Positions 36,703-45,073 of a stretch of DNA of 64,000 nucleotides are shown here, in pieces. Position 1 is the stretch's first letter. Every line of letters begins with the position of its first letter. Origin of the DNA: Solirubrobacteraceae bacterium (GTDB lineage: Bacteria; Actinomycetota; Thermoleophilia; Solirubrobacterales; Solirubrobacteraceae); contig JAJCYD010000048.1 of assembly GCA_029263125.1 (NCBI GenBank), positions 1-64,000 on the forward strand, in the 5' to 3' direction. A program made the position numbers and the translations under genes. The notes under the pieces were generated by a model, which was given only the letters and a program-made list of their open reading frames with translations, was not told the origin of the DNA and did not search any database.

Positions 36703-37589
36703 TTGCTCAGGAGTGCGGCGAGGTAGGCGTCGTCGGTCTCGTCATCCCACTGGGGGTCCGAGAGGGCGTCGAGCCCCTGCGGCGCGTCGATCCCCTGACG
36801 GGCGAGCAGTTCGTCCTCATCGACGGGCGCGGAGGTGAAGAGCGAGGACTGCTCGACGTCCACGGGCTCGATGCGCTCGATCGCCATCGAGCCGCGGAGT
36901 GGACTCGTCAGCTTGCCGCTCCCCTCGACCCAGACGATGCGGTCAAGCAGGCACTTGACGTGCTCTTCGAGGGCTTCGGGGTACTTGCACGACCACTCGA
37001 CGCCGCTCGCGGTCCGAATCCCGAGACGGTCCGGTTCGAGGTCCAGGAGGTGAAGCCTGCCCGAGACGGACCGGACTTCCTCGTCCGCGACGGCATTTCG
37101 CGCCAGGGCGACACGATCGAGCAGACCAAGATCGACGACGATCGGCGCTGCGGCCGCGGCTCCTATCTCGATCGCCACCGAGCCATCCGCCCCGACCGAG
37201 CGGCACGCCTTGCTGAGCGCATCGAGGACGGGCTCGGGCACCGACAGTTCGGCCGCAAGATCGTCGGTGAGCGCGCGGAGCGTGGCGAGCGACAGCGGCA
37301 CGTCATCCATCGGGAGCTGATCATCGTCGGCGCTGACCAGCTCGGGCTCGATGGTCGCGACGCCGCTTCCGGTGTGAAATGCGACGAGCCGGAACGCCGT
37401 TACGGCTTCTGCACGTCGATCGGGATGGCCGGACTTCCGGGTGGGCTCGCCGCGGCCGGCCCGGTCGTAGTCACGGAGCGCGGCGAGGAAGTTGTCGATG
37501 AACGACTCGAAGTCGGACAGGCTGACGCCGCGCTCGGCGCGAGCGCCCTTGATCGTGAGCGTGATCTGCTTGTCGTTGACCTCGGTCAT
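36699..37589 (-). CDS. 296-aa protein coupled to VapC, function unknown
   Basis: Starts MTEVNDKQITLTIKGARAER. N-terminal part (1-60) has a strand then SLSDFESFIDNFLAALRDYD, a helix; a central part (about 60-175) is mixed; residues about 185-255 are beta-rich (GRLHLLDLEPDRLGI ... EWSCKYPEALEEHVKCLLDR ... VWVEGSG) and resemble a small OB-like barrel; the tail (260-296) is acidic with DDAYLAALLSK. It overlaps the recombinase stop and the VapC start by 4 bp each. It occupies the antitoxin slot of the VapC gene and its acidic tail could bind the PIN active site, but it is four times longer than VapB. No named family recognised. Confidence 0.7.
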   Translation of the reverse strand: MTEVNDKQITLTIKGARAERGVSLSDFESFIDNFLAALRDYDRAGRGEPTRKSGHPDRRAEAVTAFRLVAFHTGSGVATIEPELVSADDDQLPMDDVPLSLATLRALTDDLAAELSVPEPVLDALSKACRSVGADGSVAIEIGAAAAAPIVVDLGLLDRVALARNAVADEEVRSVSGRLHLLDLEPDRLGIRTASGVEWSCKYPEALEEHVKCLLDRIVWVEGSGKLTSPLRGSMAIERIEPVDVEQSSLFTSAPVDEDELLARQGIDAPQGLDALSDPQWDDETDDAYLAALLSK

Positions 37590-38407
37590 CTCCTTGATCC
37601 GGTGTTCGCGTTGTCGATCGCGTCTCCTATCGTCGCACCGCCGCCGAACGCTCGCTCGACGAGCTCGCGCTCGTGGGCGATCGGCGGGTAGTCGGCGTAG
37701 ATCGGCGTCGTCCTGTAGTCGCGGTGGCCCATCCATTCCTGAAGGGTCCTCATCGGTACGCCAGCCGCGGCCATCCGCGTGCCGAACGTGTGGCGGAGGT
37801 CGTGGAAGCGAACGTCGCGGATGCCGGCGGCCTTCGCAATCGCCTTGTAGCGCTTCAGCAGCCGCGAGCGCTCAAGCGGCGTGCCGAGCTGCGGGTGGCC
37901 CAAAACGAGATCGTCGTCGGCGCCGTACGTCGTGCTCTGATGGTGGGCGTCAAGCTCAATGGCGACTCGATCCGCAAGCGGGACGGACCGTGACGAGCGA
38001 TGCGACTTGGGCGTCCCAAACTCGCCGCGGACGAAGCTGCGGCGCACGCGCAGACGGCCAGCGAGCCAGTCGACGTCGCGCCAGCGCAGCGCCAGCAGCT
38101 CGCCCTGGCGCAGCCCGGTCATCGCCGCGGTGAGCCACATCAGACGATCGACGCGACCGAGGTCCGTACCGGGCGCGCCGCGTAGCAGCGCCTCGAGCTC
38201 GGCCTGGTCGAGGAGGCGGATGTCGGCATCGGTCGCGCCCATCCGCGGCTTGTCGACGAGCTTGCACGGGTTCGCCGACGTCCAGCCTCGCCGCTGACCG
38301 AACTCGAAGATGGAGTCCAGCAGCCCGAGGTAGTTGAGGATGCTCTTCGGCACCCGCCCTTTCCGGCGCCCCGGAAATGTCCTCGCGGGAAACGGCCTCT
38401 CACCCAT
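37586..38407 (-). CDS. Tyrosine recombinase, N-terminally truncated
   Basis: 273 aa, with only the end of the core-binding domain (KSILNYLGLLDSIFEFGQRR) and the whole catalytic domain. Catalytic residues: R100 (TGLRQGELLALRW), K134 region (GTPKSHRS), H202 and R205 (FHDLRHTFGTR), H228 (MGHRDYRTT) and Y237 (IYADY). Full actinobacterial integrases are usually 350-400 aa, so about 100 N-terminal residues (arm and part of the SAM-like domain) are missing; a better match (EAVSREDISG) lies in another frame upstream, showing decay. Probably the integrase of the tRNA-His element; it may be inactive. Overlaps the 296-aa gene by 4 bp. Confidence 0.75.
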   Translation of the reverse strand: MGERPFPARTFPGRRKGRVPKSILNYLGLLDSIFEFGQRRGWTSANPCKLVDKPRMGATDADIRLLDQAELEALLRGAPGTDLGRVDRLMWLTAAMTGLRQGELLALRWRDVDWLAGRLRVRRSFVRGEFGTPKSHRSSRSVPLADRVAIELDAHHQSTTYGADDDLVLGHPQLGTPLERSRLLKRYKAIAKAAGIRDVRFHDLRHTFGTRMAAAGVPMRTLQEWMGHRDYRTTPIYADYPPIAHERELVERAFGGGATIGDAIDNANTGSRR

Positions 38408-38686
38408 ACAGAGGCCTGAGCCCGAGATCTGGCCCCCTCGAATGCACGCGCCCCGACACCCCGCCCCGCCCGCTTACGACCACCACGCCTGCCGCGACGT
38501 CGCCCGTCTACCGCCTCCCTTCTAATCGCTCCGCTCCCCGGACGTCCCGCTACTCACGGCCGGCGGGCCAGAAGCCATCGGCAATCTCCGTAGCCGCGGC
38601 GGCGTGGCCGGCGCTCATTGCGGCATGCCGCGTCGCGAAGGCCGCTCGCTAACCCGGCTCGCAGCGCATCCGCGGCGCCCAGCCGA
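38408..38686. other. No recognisable gene; likely decayed integrase 5' part
   Basis: 279 bp between res and the truncated recombinase. Frames are short and interrupted on both strands. On the minus strand the last part includes EAVSREDISG in the frame next to the recombinase start, which suits an integrase core-binding domain and suggests a deletion plus frame shift. Nothing else supported. Confidence 0.4.
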
Positions 38687-41311
38687 TCAGAGGTAGTTGC
38701 TGGCGATGTCGCTGTGGTATAGCGCCTCGGCGTCGCTCGCGTCGCGGATTGCCTCGCGGACCGCGGCAACGTTGAGGTCGAGGACGCGCGCCGTGCCGCC
38801 CGTGATCTCGGCGACGGATTCGATCCTGTGGAACTCGGCTCCGTATTGCTCGGCGTAGTCGGCCAGGCCGCGGAGCTTCGAGAGCGAGTCGCCGAGGTGG
38901 AAGCCGTGTGGGTCCACGATTGACACCCGCACGTCGTGCTCGTCGCCGTGGACGAAGATGAAGTCGGGGCACATGCGCCGCCAGTTGCCCTTGCCGTCCT
39001 TGTAGGCGATCGCCAGCGAGTCGTCCGACGCGCGGCCGGGGTTGCGGTACCACGCCAGGGAGTCGGGGCGCGCCATCTCGGCTTCGAGCACGCGCTCCTC
39101 CCAGGTGTTGAGCGCGCCGATCGGGAACTCGCCGTCTTCGGCCGACATGAGGTGCCGTGGCTTTGTCGGCAGCAGCTTGCCGTCGCCGTCCTCGGTCTCC
39201 TCGGCGCGGACGCGCGGGCGCAGGACGTCGATGCGCTGCGGGTCGCGGGACATCGCGATGATCTCGTCGTAGACGGCGCGTCGCTCGTCGGCGAGGCCCT
39301 TGATGGCGACGCGGTAGTCGCCGATCCACTTCTTTGCCAGCGCTTCGGCAGCGCGGTCGAGCTCGCCTTGGACATCGTCGACCTTCGCGAGTGCGGCGAC
39401 CTTGACGTGCGCGTCGAATAGGCCGTCGTCGTCGTCGCTCGCTACGGCGATGTGATCGGCGTAACTACGCGCCAGGTCGGGTGAGAGCACGCGACCGGCC
39501 GCCTTGAAGTCCGCCTCGACCGAGCGGTCGTCGGCGAGCTCGGTGAACTGCTCGGAGGTCGGCGTGGTGTCGGAGCCGACGGTCGCAACGAGCGTCTCGC
39601 CTTCTACCCCGAGGATCCCGTAGGCCGCGGCCTCGATCTTGTCCTGGTAGCGAGCGCTGAGGCCGTCGAGCACGCCGAACAGCTCGGCGTAGGCGTCCTT
39701 GCGCGCGTTGGGCCGCAACGCGTCGCGCGAGAGGGCTTGCGCGAGCGCGCTGAGCCGCTTGACGGGCTTGGCCGCCTTGCGCGGCAGCGTCTGCGACGGG
39801 AGCCGGTCGAACGCCTCCCAGACGGACGTCGGGATCGCCTCGTTGACCTGCATGTCGACCGGCGCGACGAGGACGCGACGCCCGCCGCCGCCCCCGGTCC
39901 CGCCGGTGCCGTCGTCCGCGTCGGCCTTCTTGCCGAGCAGAACTTCCGCGACCGCCGTGGCGGTCTTACGGTTGAAATGCGGCAGCACGCACTCCACCGA
40001 GTTCAGCCGGTCATCTCCTGGAATGCGGCGAGCGAGCGGTGCGCGGACCATCCGCCCGAGCAGCTGCGTGATGTGTGTCTGATCGGTCGCCGGGCGGAAC
40101 GAGACGAGCACCTCCGCGCGAGGGCAGTCCCATCCGGTCGAGATCGCGTCCTTGGCGAGTAGCACTCGGATGTGCGGACGGTCCTGGACGGTCTCCGGGC
40201 TCACGTGAGGGATCACCTCGCCGCCGAGCTCCAGCGCACTGTGCTCGCCGAACACGTGCGCGATCGCGTCGTAGGGCAGGTCAGGCCACGCTTCGCGAAT
40301 CGTGGCCACGGCCGCGAGCAGCAGCTCGTCCGATGGCGTGTTAGGCACCTGAACGACCAGTAGCGGTGCGACCGGGTCAGCCGGCGGATCCTGTGCTTCG
40401 GCGTACGCGCGCCATAGCGCCGTCGATTCGACGACCTTCTTGGTGCCGCGCTTGAGCAGCACCGTGTCGAACTGCCCGGTCTCGGACGGAAAGTCCAGGC
40501 GGATGTCGTCCTTGAGCAGGCCCGACTCCTGCACCCGGGTCGGGTCGACGACAACCGGCGCGTAGCGTGTGCGGCCCTCGGCCTGCGCCATCGCGTCGTC
40601 GAAGCGCTGGACCGTGGCCGAGATGCCCCACACGACGGAGACCGCCGGCATCCCGTTGGCGCCGTTGATCAGGCGCTTGACGGTCGTCTGCTTCTCGGCA
40701 CGGTCCTGCGTCGTCTTCGTCTTCATGCCACGGTGGGCCTCGTCGAGGATGACGTAGAGCGTGAGTTGCTCGTCCTCGATCGTGTTGCGGAGCGTGTCCC
40801 AGAACGAGAACTGCCGCAGATCCGGCGAGACGGTGTGATCCAACAGCGGGATCTGGGTCCCTGGCGTATCGAACAACTGATCGCTGGGCTCGGGCGCGCC
40901 CTTCACGAGCAGCGAGTTCTTCGACAGCTTCTGCGCGTTGAGGAAGTACACGCGGCCCGGCTCGAGCTTCTCCTGGTTGAACGTGTTCTCGATCACCACG
41001 AGGCGCGAACCCGCGATCCGGTCGCTCGCGTCGATGAGTTTGAACCGGGTCTGCTCGTTCAGCGACGGGTCGTCGGTGAACCACAGCACAATCGCACTGG
41101 GGTCTGCCTCGAAGTCGTAGTCGGCGTCGCCGTCGAACAGCGCCTCGATGACGGCCGCCGCCATCACCGTCTTGCCCGCACCGGTCGTCGCCGTCAGCGA
41201 GAACGCGACCGGGCGCTGCTTGCGATGCCAGTCGTCGCGCGCGTCGGCGAGGTTTCGCAGCACGTCGCCGACGGCATCGACTTGGTAGTCCTTGAGCGCG
41301 AACCGCACCAC
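38687..41311 (-). CDS. res: Type III restriction enzyme Res subunit
   Basis: 874 aa from GTG. SF2 helicase with Walker A TTGAGKTV (about 41), DEAH box VILDEAHRG (about 200), motif III GISATVQ and motif VI-type QLLGRMVRAP. A nuclease domain is at the C-terminus, with PD782-783 (MCPDFIFVHG) and an element IVDPHG (D800, H802) where a normal PD-(D/E)xK would have E/D-x-K; the lysine is replaced. It cleaves DNA with Mod when two unmodified sites meet head-to-head. It starts 1 bp after mod and forms one unit with it. The DNA upstream is intact. Confidence 0.88.
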   Translation of the reverse strand: MVRFALKDYQVDAVGDVLRNLADARDDWHRKQRPVAFSLTATTGAGKTVMAAAVIEALFDGDADYDFEADPSAIVLWFTDDPSLNEQTRFKLIDASDRIAGSRLVVIENTFNQEKLEPGRVYFLNAQKLSKNSLLVKGAPEPSDQLFDTPGTQIPLLDHTVSPDLRQFSFWDTLRNTIEDEQLTLYVILDEAHRGMKTKTTQDRAEKQTTVKRLINGANGMPAVSVVWGISATVQRFDDAMAQAEGRTRYAPVVVDPTRVQESGLLKDDIRLDFPSETGQFDTVLLKRGTKKVVESTALWRAYAEAQDPPADPVAPLLVVQVPNTPSDELLLAAVATIREAWPDLPYDAIAHVFGEHSALELGGEVIPHVSPETVQDRPHIRVLLAKDAISTGWDCPRAEVLVSFRPATDQTHITQLLGRMVRAPLARRIPGDDRLNSVECVLPHFNRKTATAVAEVLLGKKADADDGTGGTGGGGGRRVLVAPVDMQVNEAIPTSVWEAFDRLPSQTLPRKAAKPVKRLSALAQALSRDALRPNARKDAYAELFGVLDGLSARYQDKIEAAAYGILGVEGETLVATVGSDTTPTSEQFTELADDRSVEADFKAAGRVLSPDLARSYADHIAVASDDDDGLFDAHVKVAALAKVDDVQGELDRAAEALAKKWIGDYRVAIKGLADERRAVYDEIIAMSRDPQRIDVLRPRVRAEETEDGDGKLLPTKPRHLMSAEDGEFPIGALNTWEERVLEAEMARPDSLAWYRNPGRASDDSLAIAYKDGKGNWRRMCPDFIFVHGDEHDVRVSIVDPHGFHLGDSLSKLRGLADYAEQYGAEFHRIESVAEITGGTARVLDLNVAAVREAIRDASDAEALYHSDIASNYL

Positions 41312-41312
41312 G

Positions 41313-43433
41313 TCACTCCCGGCCGGTGTTGATCGTGAAGTTCGTCAGATAGGACGAGTACAGGCGCACCGTCTCGATGCCGGCCGGCAGCTCGGCGCAC
41401 ACCATCTGAAACGCGCGGTCGTCGTCGGTGACGACGAACGCCATCCGCACGCCGCTGGCATCGGGCAGTGCTGCGAGAAATGCGCCCGAGTAGTCCGGGT
41501 CGAAAAGGACCCCGTAGGCGTCGGCAACCGCGAAGTCGTCCGCCGCCGCCTCGATACGGTGTCCTTGCCCGCCGGCCTTCAGCCAGAGCAGCGGAGCGAT
41601 CGCCTCGAACGAGCGATGGTGCGCGACGGCGCGGGGGGCCTCGTAGCTCATCTTGAAGAACTCGACGTTTTCTTCGAACCCGTCGGCCATCGGGAACTCG
41701 TCGACGAACTTGTAATCGCCGTCGATCGGGTCACCGTCCGGTGTGCGGCCGACCACGGCGGCGGTGATACGCGGCTGCGTGATGTGCTCGCAGATTCCGA
41801 GCGTTTCCCATTCGCGATCGCCCGGACGCAGCCCGCGGTCGCGGAGACCTTTCTGCTCATCGGACGACACCTCGTTGTTCGTCACCGAGACGGACCGGCG
41901 CCTACCCTCGTCCTGCCTGTTCAGGCGCATCACCGCATGTGCCGTCGTAGCTGAGCCCGCGAAGAAGTCGACGACGAGGGCATCCGGCTTGTCTTGGACG
42001 AACGGTCGCAGCGCATCTTCGACGGCGTACAAGCTCTTGGGAAAGGGGAACCTTCGCCCCGGCAACAGCGCGTTCAACAGCTTTGTGCCGTAGTCACCAG
42101 CGCTGTGGCTCGTCTCCTGCCAGACCGTCCTGAGTCTTGTCGGCTTTCCCCGTGGGGCGACGACGACCTTCGAGCCGTCCGGTCTCGTATCCGCGACGGA
42201 GAACTCCCCCGCCGTCACCTTCTTGATACTTGGGGCGGTGAGATAAGAGATGACGAACGGTTGGAAGGAGCCCTCGCGCGTCGCACGAGCCGGCGTCGCA
42301 CGAACGAATCCGGACCCGGCGGCCTTCATGAGACTTGGGCCGGTAAGTCCCCACTCCATCTCGACTCCATCGTCCCTGATCGGCCACACAGCAACGAGAC
42401 CATCAGGAGCGTTGATCGACTCGATTGCTACGTGAGGTTCGATCGGCTCGCCGACTCCGACAACCTTCGGTGTCCCCGGATCAACGAAGACGGGGTAGAA
42501 CTGACGGGGCCGAGTGCCACGGAACGAGCCGCTGTCCGACCGCCGAAGGTACGGCCATCTGACCGGCTTCCCGACGGTGCCGAGATCCCTGATCTCTGGG
42601 ACCTGCGCATTACCGATCATGGCGAAGTAGATGAACTCATCGACCCGAGCGAACGATCTCGGTCGAGACGCGCCCTTGGGATTCACGGTTGCGCTGACCA
42701 TCTGGATGGATGCCTCAGGCAGTGTCTGCTCCAGCAGCATCCCTAGCCGTAGGTATTCCTTCTCGTCGATCGTCACGATCAGGACGGAGTCCGCCGGATT
42801 CAGGAGCCTCTCCGCCAGCTTCAGCCGGCGCTCCATGAACGCCAGCCACTTGGAGTGGCGGTATGCGTCGTCGGCGTCGACGTAGTCGTTGTTGTACTTC
42901 CAGTCCTTGGCGCCGGTGTTGTATGGCGGGTCGATGTAGATCGCGTCGACCTTGCCCTCGTGGGTGTAGAGCAGCGCTTGGAGAGCGTGGAAGTTCTCGG
43001 CGTTGAGGACCGTGTGGAACGGCTTGTTGCGGCCGCGCTCGACCTTCCCCATCGAGACGAGGCCCGGGTAGATCGGATCCCGGAACTCGGCGACGACGAC
43101 GAGATCCTCGACGGCGCGTTCAACTGACTCGGCTGCGTGCTCTGGGGGCACGAGCCTCGCGACACGCTCGCCGCCCCTGCGCGTGGTGCTGACGACCTTC
43201 CAGAGGCGCTCGTCGAGCCCCTTGGACGACTCGCCACGTACAGCGAGGAAGCGGACCTTGTCGCCCTTGCGAATCGGGCGGCCGTAGAGCTCGACCGTCT
43301 CCGGGGTGTGGCGCTCGAAGTTCAGCCCGAACTGGCGGCGCTGACTCAGAGCCTCAACCTCGCGCGCCAGGTCGACGGCCAGCTGAGAGTCCTTCTTTTC
43401 GACCTGGCGCAGGAGGCTGCTCAGCCGGGACAT
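41313..43433 (-). CDS. mod: Type III DNA methyltransferase Mod subunit
   Basis: 706 aa. Beta-class N6-adenine methyltransferase order: catalytic DPPY (168-171, YIDPPYNTG) before the AdoMet-binding VVDFFAGSATTAHAV (about 475). The central part (about 250-440) is the variable target-recognition region. Adds methyl groups to protect host sites and gives Res its specificity. I chose the ATG at 43433 because GGGAGGA lies just upstream; the alternative at 43457 adds eight residues. It lies between the tRNA-His attachment site and res. Target sequence cannot be inferred. Confidence 0.9.
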   Translation of the reverse strand: MSRLSSLLRQVEKKDSQLAVDLAREVEALSQRRQFGLNFERHTPETVELYGRPIRKGDKVRFLAVRGESSKGLDERLWKVVSTTRRGGERVARLVPPEHAAESVERAVEDLVVVAEFRDPIYPGLVSMGKVERGRNKPFHTVLNAENFHALQALLYTHEGKVDAIYIDPPYNTGAKDWKYNNDYVDADDAYRHSKWLAFMERRLKLAERLLNPADSVLIVTIDEKEYLRLGMLLEQTLPEASIQMVSATVNPKGASRPRSFARVDEFIYFAMIGNAQVPEIRDLGTVGKPVRWPYLRRSDSGSFRGTRPRQFYPVFVDPGTPKVVGVGEPIEPHVAIESINAPDGLVAVWPIRDDGVEMEWGLTGPSLMKAAGSGFVRATPARATREGSFQPFVISYLTAPSIKKVTAGEFSVADTRPDGSKVVVAPRGKPTRLRTVWQETSHSAGDYGTKLLNALLPGRRFPFPKSLYAVEDALRPFVQDKPDALVVDFFAGSATTAHAVMRLNRQDEGRRRSVSVTNNEVSSDEQKGLRDRGLRPGDREWETLGICEHITQPRITAAVVGRTPDGDPIDGDYKFVDEFPMADGFEENVEFFKMSYEAPRAVAHHRSFEAIAPLLWLKAGGQGHRIEAAADDFAVADAYGVLFDPDYSGAFLAALPDASGVRMAFVVTDDDRAFQMVCAELPAGIETVRLYSSYLTNFTINTGRE

Positions 43434-43676
43434 GCAGGTCCTCCCGCTGCAACCCACGGCTCGGGTAGTGCCCGGACCGTTCCGCCGCGAGAGCGCGAGC
43501 CTGTTGCTCCGGTCGTCGGCACGGTCCCGATCCTATGAGTGCCCGCGGATGGCAGCGCTCAACGGCACCCCTCCGCCGCACAAGTTGATGCCTCATGGAT
43601 GCCTCAGGGGTACGCCGCGAGGCGCTGTGTCCGCCTCCACCAACGCAGAAACCCCACCGTAGCGGGGCCTCCGTCA

Positions 43677-43721
43677 AGGGTGAGCGAGGGGACTCGAACC
43701 CCCGACCGCCTGGACCACAAC
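43677..43721. repeat. Right attachment repeat (within tRNA-His)
   Basis: Perfect 45-bp direct repeat of 36159-36203. Begins 2 bp beyond the 3' end of tRNA-His and runs to its anticodon stem. The enclosed segment, about 7.5 kb, holds VapC, the 296-aa gene, the recombinase, res and mod. The insertion lies on the 3' side of the tRNA, as expected from integrases that use tRNA 3' ends. Confidence 0.85.
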
Positions 43722-43752
43722 CAGGAGCTCTACCAGCTGAGCTACGCCCACC
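43679..43752 (-). tRNA. tRNA-His(GTG)
   Basis: Read on the minus strand: GTGGGCG acceptor, GCTC-AGCTGGTAGA-GCTC D arm, TGGTT-GTG-GTCCA anticodon arm, GGGGTTCGAGTCCCC T arm region, CGCTCAC acceptor 3' side and C73. The extra G(-1) opposite C73 (43752), required for histidine identity, is present. CCA is not encoded. This tRNA is the integration site of the element to its left, and its 3' half is duplicated at 36159-36203. Confidence 0.95.
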
Positions 43753-43826
43753 GCGAGGCCTGTGAATCTAGCAGCGCGGGCGCGCCCACCAGCGCCCAGA
43801 CGGCTCGTTCGCTAGACATTAGGACC

Positions 43827-44363
43827 ATGAGCTTTGAAATCGGCGATGCCGTTACCCCCTTCACGCTGCCGGACACCAACGGCATCGAGCACTCGGTGCC
43901 GATCGACGACGCACCAGACGCGACGGTCCTCGTCCTGATGTGCAACCACTGTCCCTTCGTGCAGTCGTGGAACCCGCGCATCGCCAAGGTCGCCGAGGAC
44001 TACGTCCCGCGCGGCGTCAGATTCTTGGCGATCAACTCCAACGATGCCGACCGCTTCCCCGGCGATTCCTTCGACCGCATGGCGCAGTTCGCCCGCGACT
44101 CGGAATGGCCGATGCCCTACCTGCACGACGAGAGCCAGGCCGTCGCCCGCGCGCTGGACGCCCAGGTCACGCCGCACCTCTTCATCCTCGACAAGGACCA
44201 CACGCTCGTCTGGACGGGCGCGCCGGACGGCGATCCCGGCAACGAGGACGAGGATCAGACCGCCGAATGGCTGCGCGAAGCGCTCGAGTCGATCACCGCC
44301 GGCTGCAAGCCCGCCGTCGAGCAGCGCCCGCTGCGCGGCTGCTCGGTCAAGTGGAAGCAGTGA
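43827..44363 (+). CDS. Thioredoxin-fold redoxin family protein
   Basis: 178 aa, cytoplasmic (no signal peptide). AhpC/TSA-redoxin-like with a C39-N-H-C42 active site (LVLMCNHCPFVQSWNP), the thioredoxin cis-proline region QVTPHLFILDKD and a C-terminal CKPAVEQRPLRGCSVKWK. Closest to the thioredoxin-like proteins whose active site is CNHCP, seen with peroxiredoxin or in stand-alone form. It probably reduces protein disulfides or peroxides. The start has AGGAC before the ATG. It lies 75 bp from tRNA-His. Confidence 0.82.
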   Translation: MSFEIGDAVTPFTLPDTNGIEHSVPIDDAPDATVLVLMCNHCPFVQSWNPRIAKVAEDYVPRGVRFLAINSNDADRFPGDSFDRMAQFARDSEWPMPYLHDESQAVARALDAQVTPHLFILDKDHTLVWTGAPDGDPGNEDEDQTAEWLREALESITAGCKPAVEQRPLRGCSVKWKQ

Positions 44364-44480
44364 CCTGAGCCACTCCCACTCCGAGCGGGAGGCTATGGCC
44401 CGCCGGTGAATCCTCGCCGCACCACACTCGCCCCGAGGGCGAAGGTCAGCCGCCGCCCGCGCGGCTAGCGTTGCCAGGCA

Positions 44481-44783
44481 GTGCGCCTCTCCCCCGCCGA
44501 CAAGGACAAGCTGCTGCTCTCGATGGCGGGCCTGATCGCGCGCGAGCGCCGCGCGCGCGGGGTCAAGCTCAACCATCCCGAGACCGTCGCGCTGCTGTCC
44601 TGCTGGGTCATCGAGGGCGCGCGCGACGGCCACTCGGTCGCAGAGCTCATGGAGGACGGCCGCCACGTCCTCGGCCGCGACGACGTCATGGAGGGCATCC
44701 CCGAGATGGTCAGCGAGGTCCAGGTCGAGGCGACGTTCCCCGACGGGCGCAAGCTCGTCACCTTGCACGAGCCGGTCACATGA
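44481..44783 (+). CDS. ureA: Urease subunit gamma
   Basis: 100 aa, standard UreA length, starting at a [23 protein letters not shown] and the [20 protein letters not shown] segment are diagnostic, as is [20 protein letters not shown]. Urease hydrolyses urea to ammonia and carbamate; the gamma subunit is structural. It starts the ureABCFGD operon and overlaps ureB by 4 bp. Confidence 0.96.
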   Translation: MRLSPADKDKLLLSMAGLIARERRARGVKLNHPETVALLSCWVIEGARDGHSVAELMEDGRHVLGRDDVMEGIPEMVSEVQVEATFPDGRKLVTLHEPVT

Positions 44784-45073
44784 TCCCCGGCGAACTGCGC
44801 ACGGTGCCGGGCACGATCGAGCTCAACGCGAACCGCGAGACGATCGAGCTGACGGTCCTGAACACCGGCGACCGTCCGATCCAGGTCGGCTCGCACTTCC
44901 ACTTCGCCGACGTCAACGCGGCGCTGCGATTCGACCGCGATGCGGCCACGCACTTCAGGCTCGACGTCCCCGCCGGCACGTCGCTGCGCTTCGAGCCCGG
45001 CGCCTCGCGCAGCGTCACGCTCGTCGCGCTCGCGGGCTCAAGCCACGTTCCCGGCCTGCAGGTCAAGTCATGA
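44780..45073 (+). CDS. ureB: Urease subunit beta
   Basis: 97 aa. [19 protein letters not shown] and [20 protein letters not shown] are the conserved segments of urease beta. ATGA overlaps with both ureA and ureC. Subunits are separate as in most bacteria, not fused as in Helicobacter. Confidence 0.96.
   Translation: MIPGELRTVPGTIELNANRETIELTVLNTGDRPIQVGSHFHFADVNAALRFDRDAATHFRLDVPAGTSLRFEPGASRSVTLVALAGSSHVPGLQVKS

Noticed and set aside
43458-43676. A gene between mod and tRNA-His
   Set aside because: Only short frames without recognisable motifs; the segment holds the mod promoter region and the element's right end.
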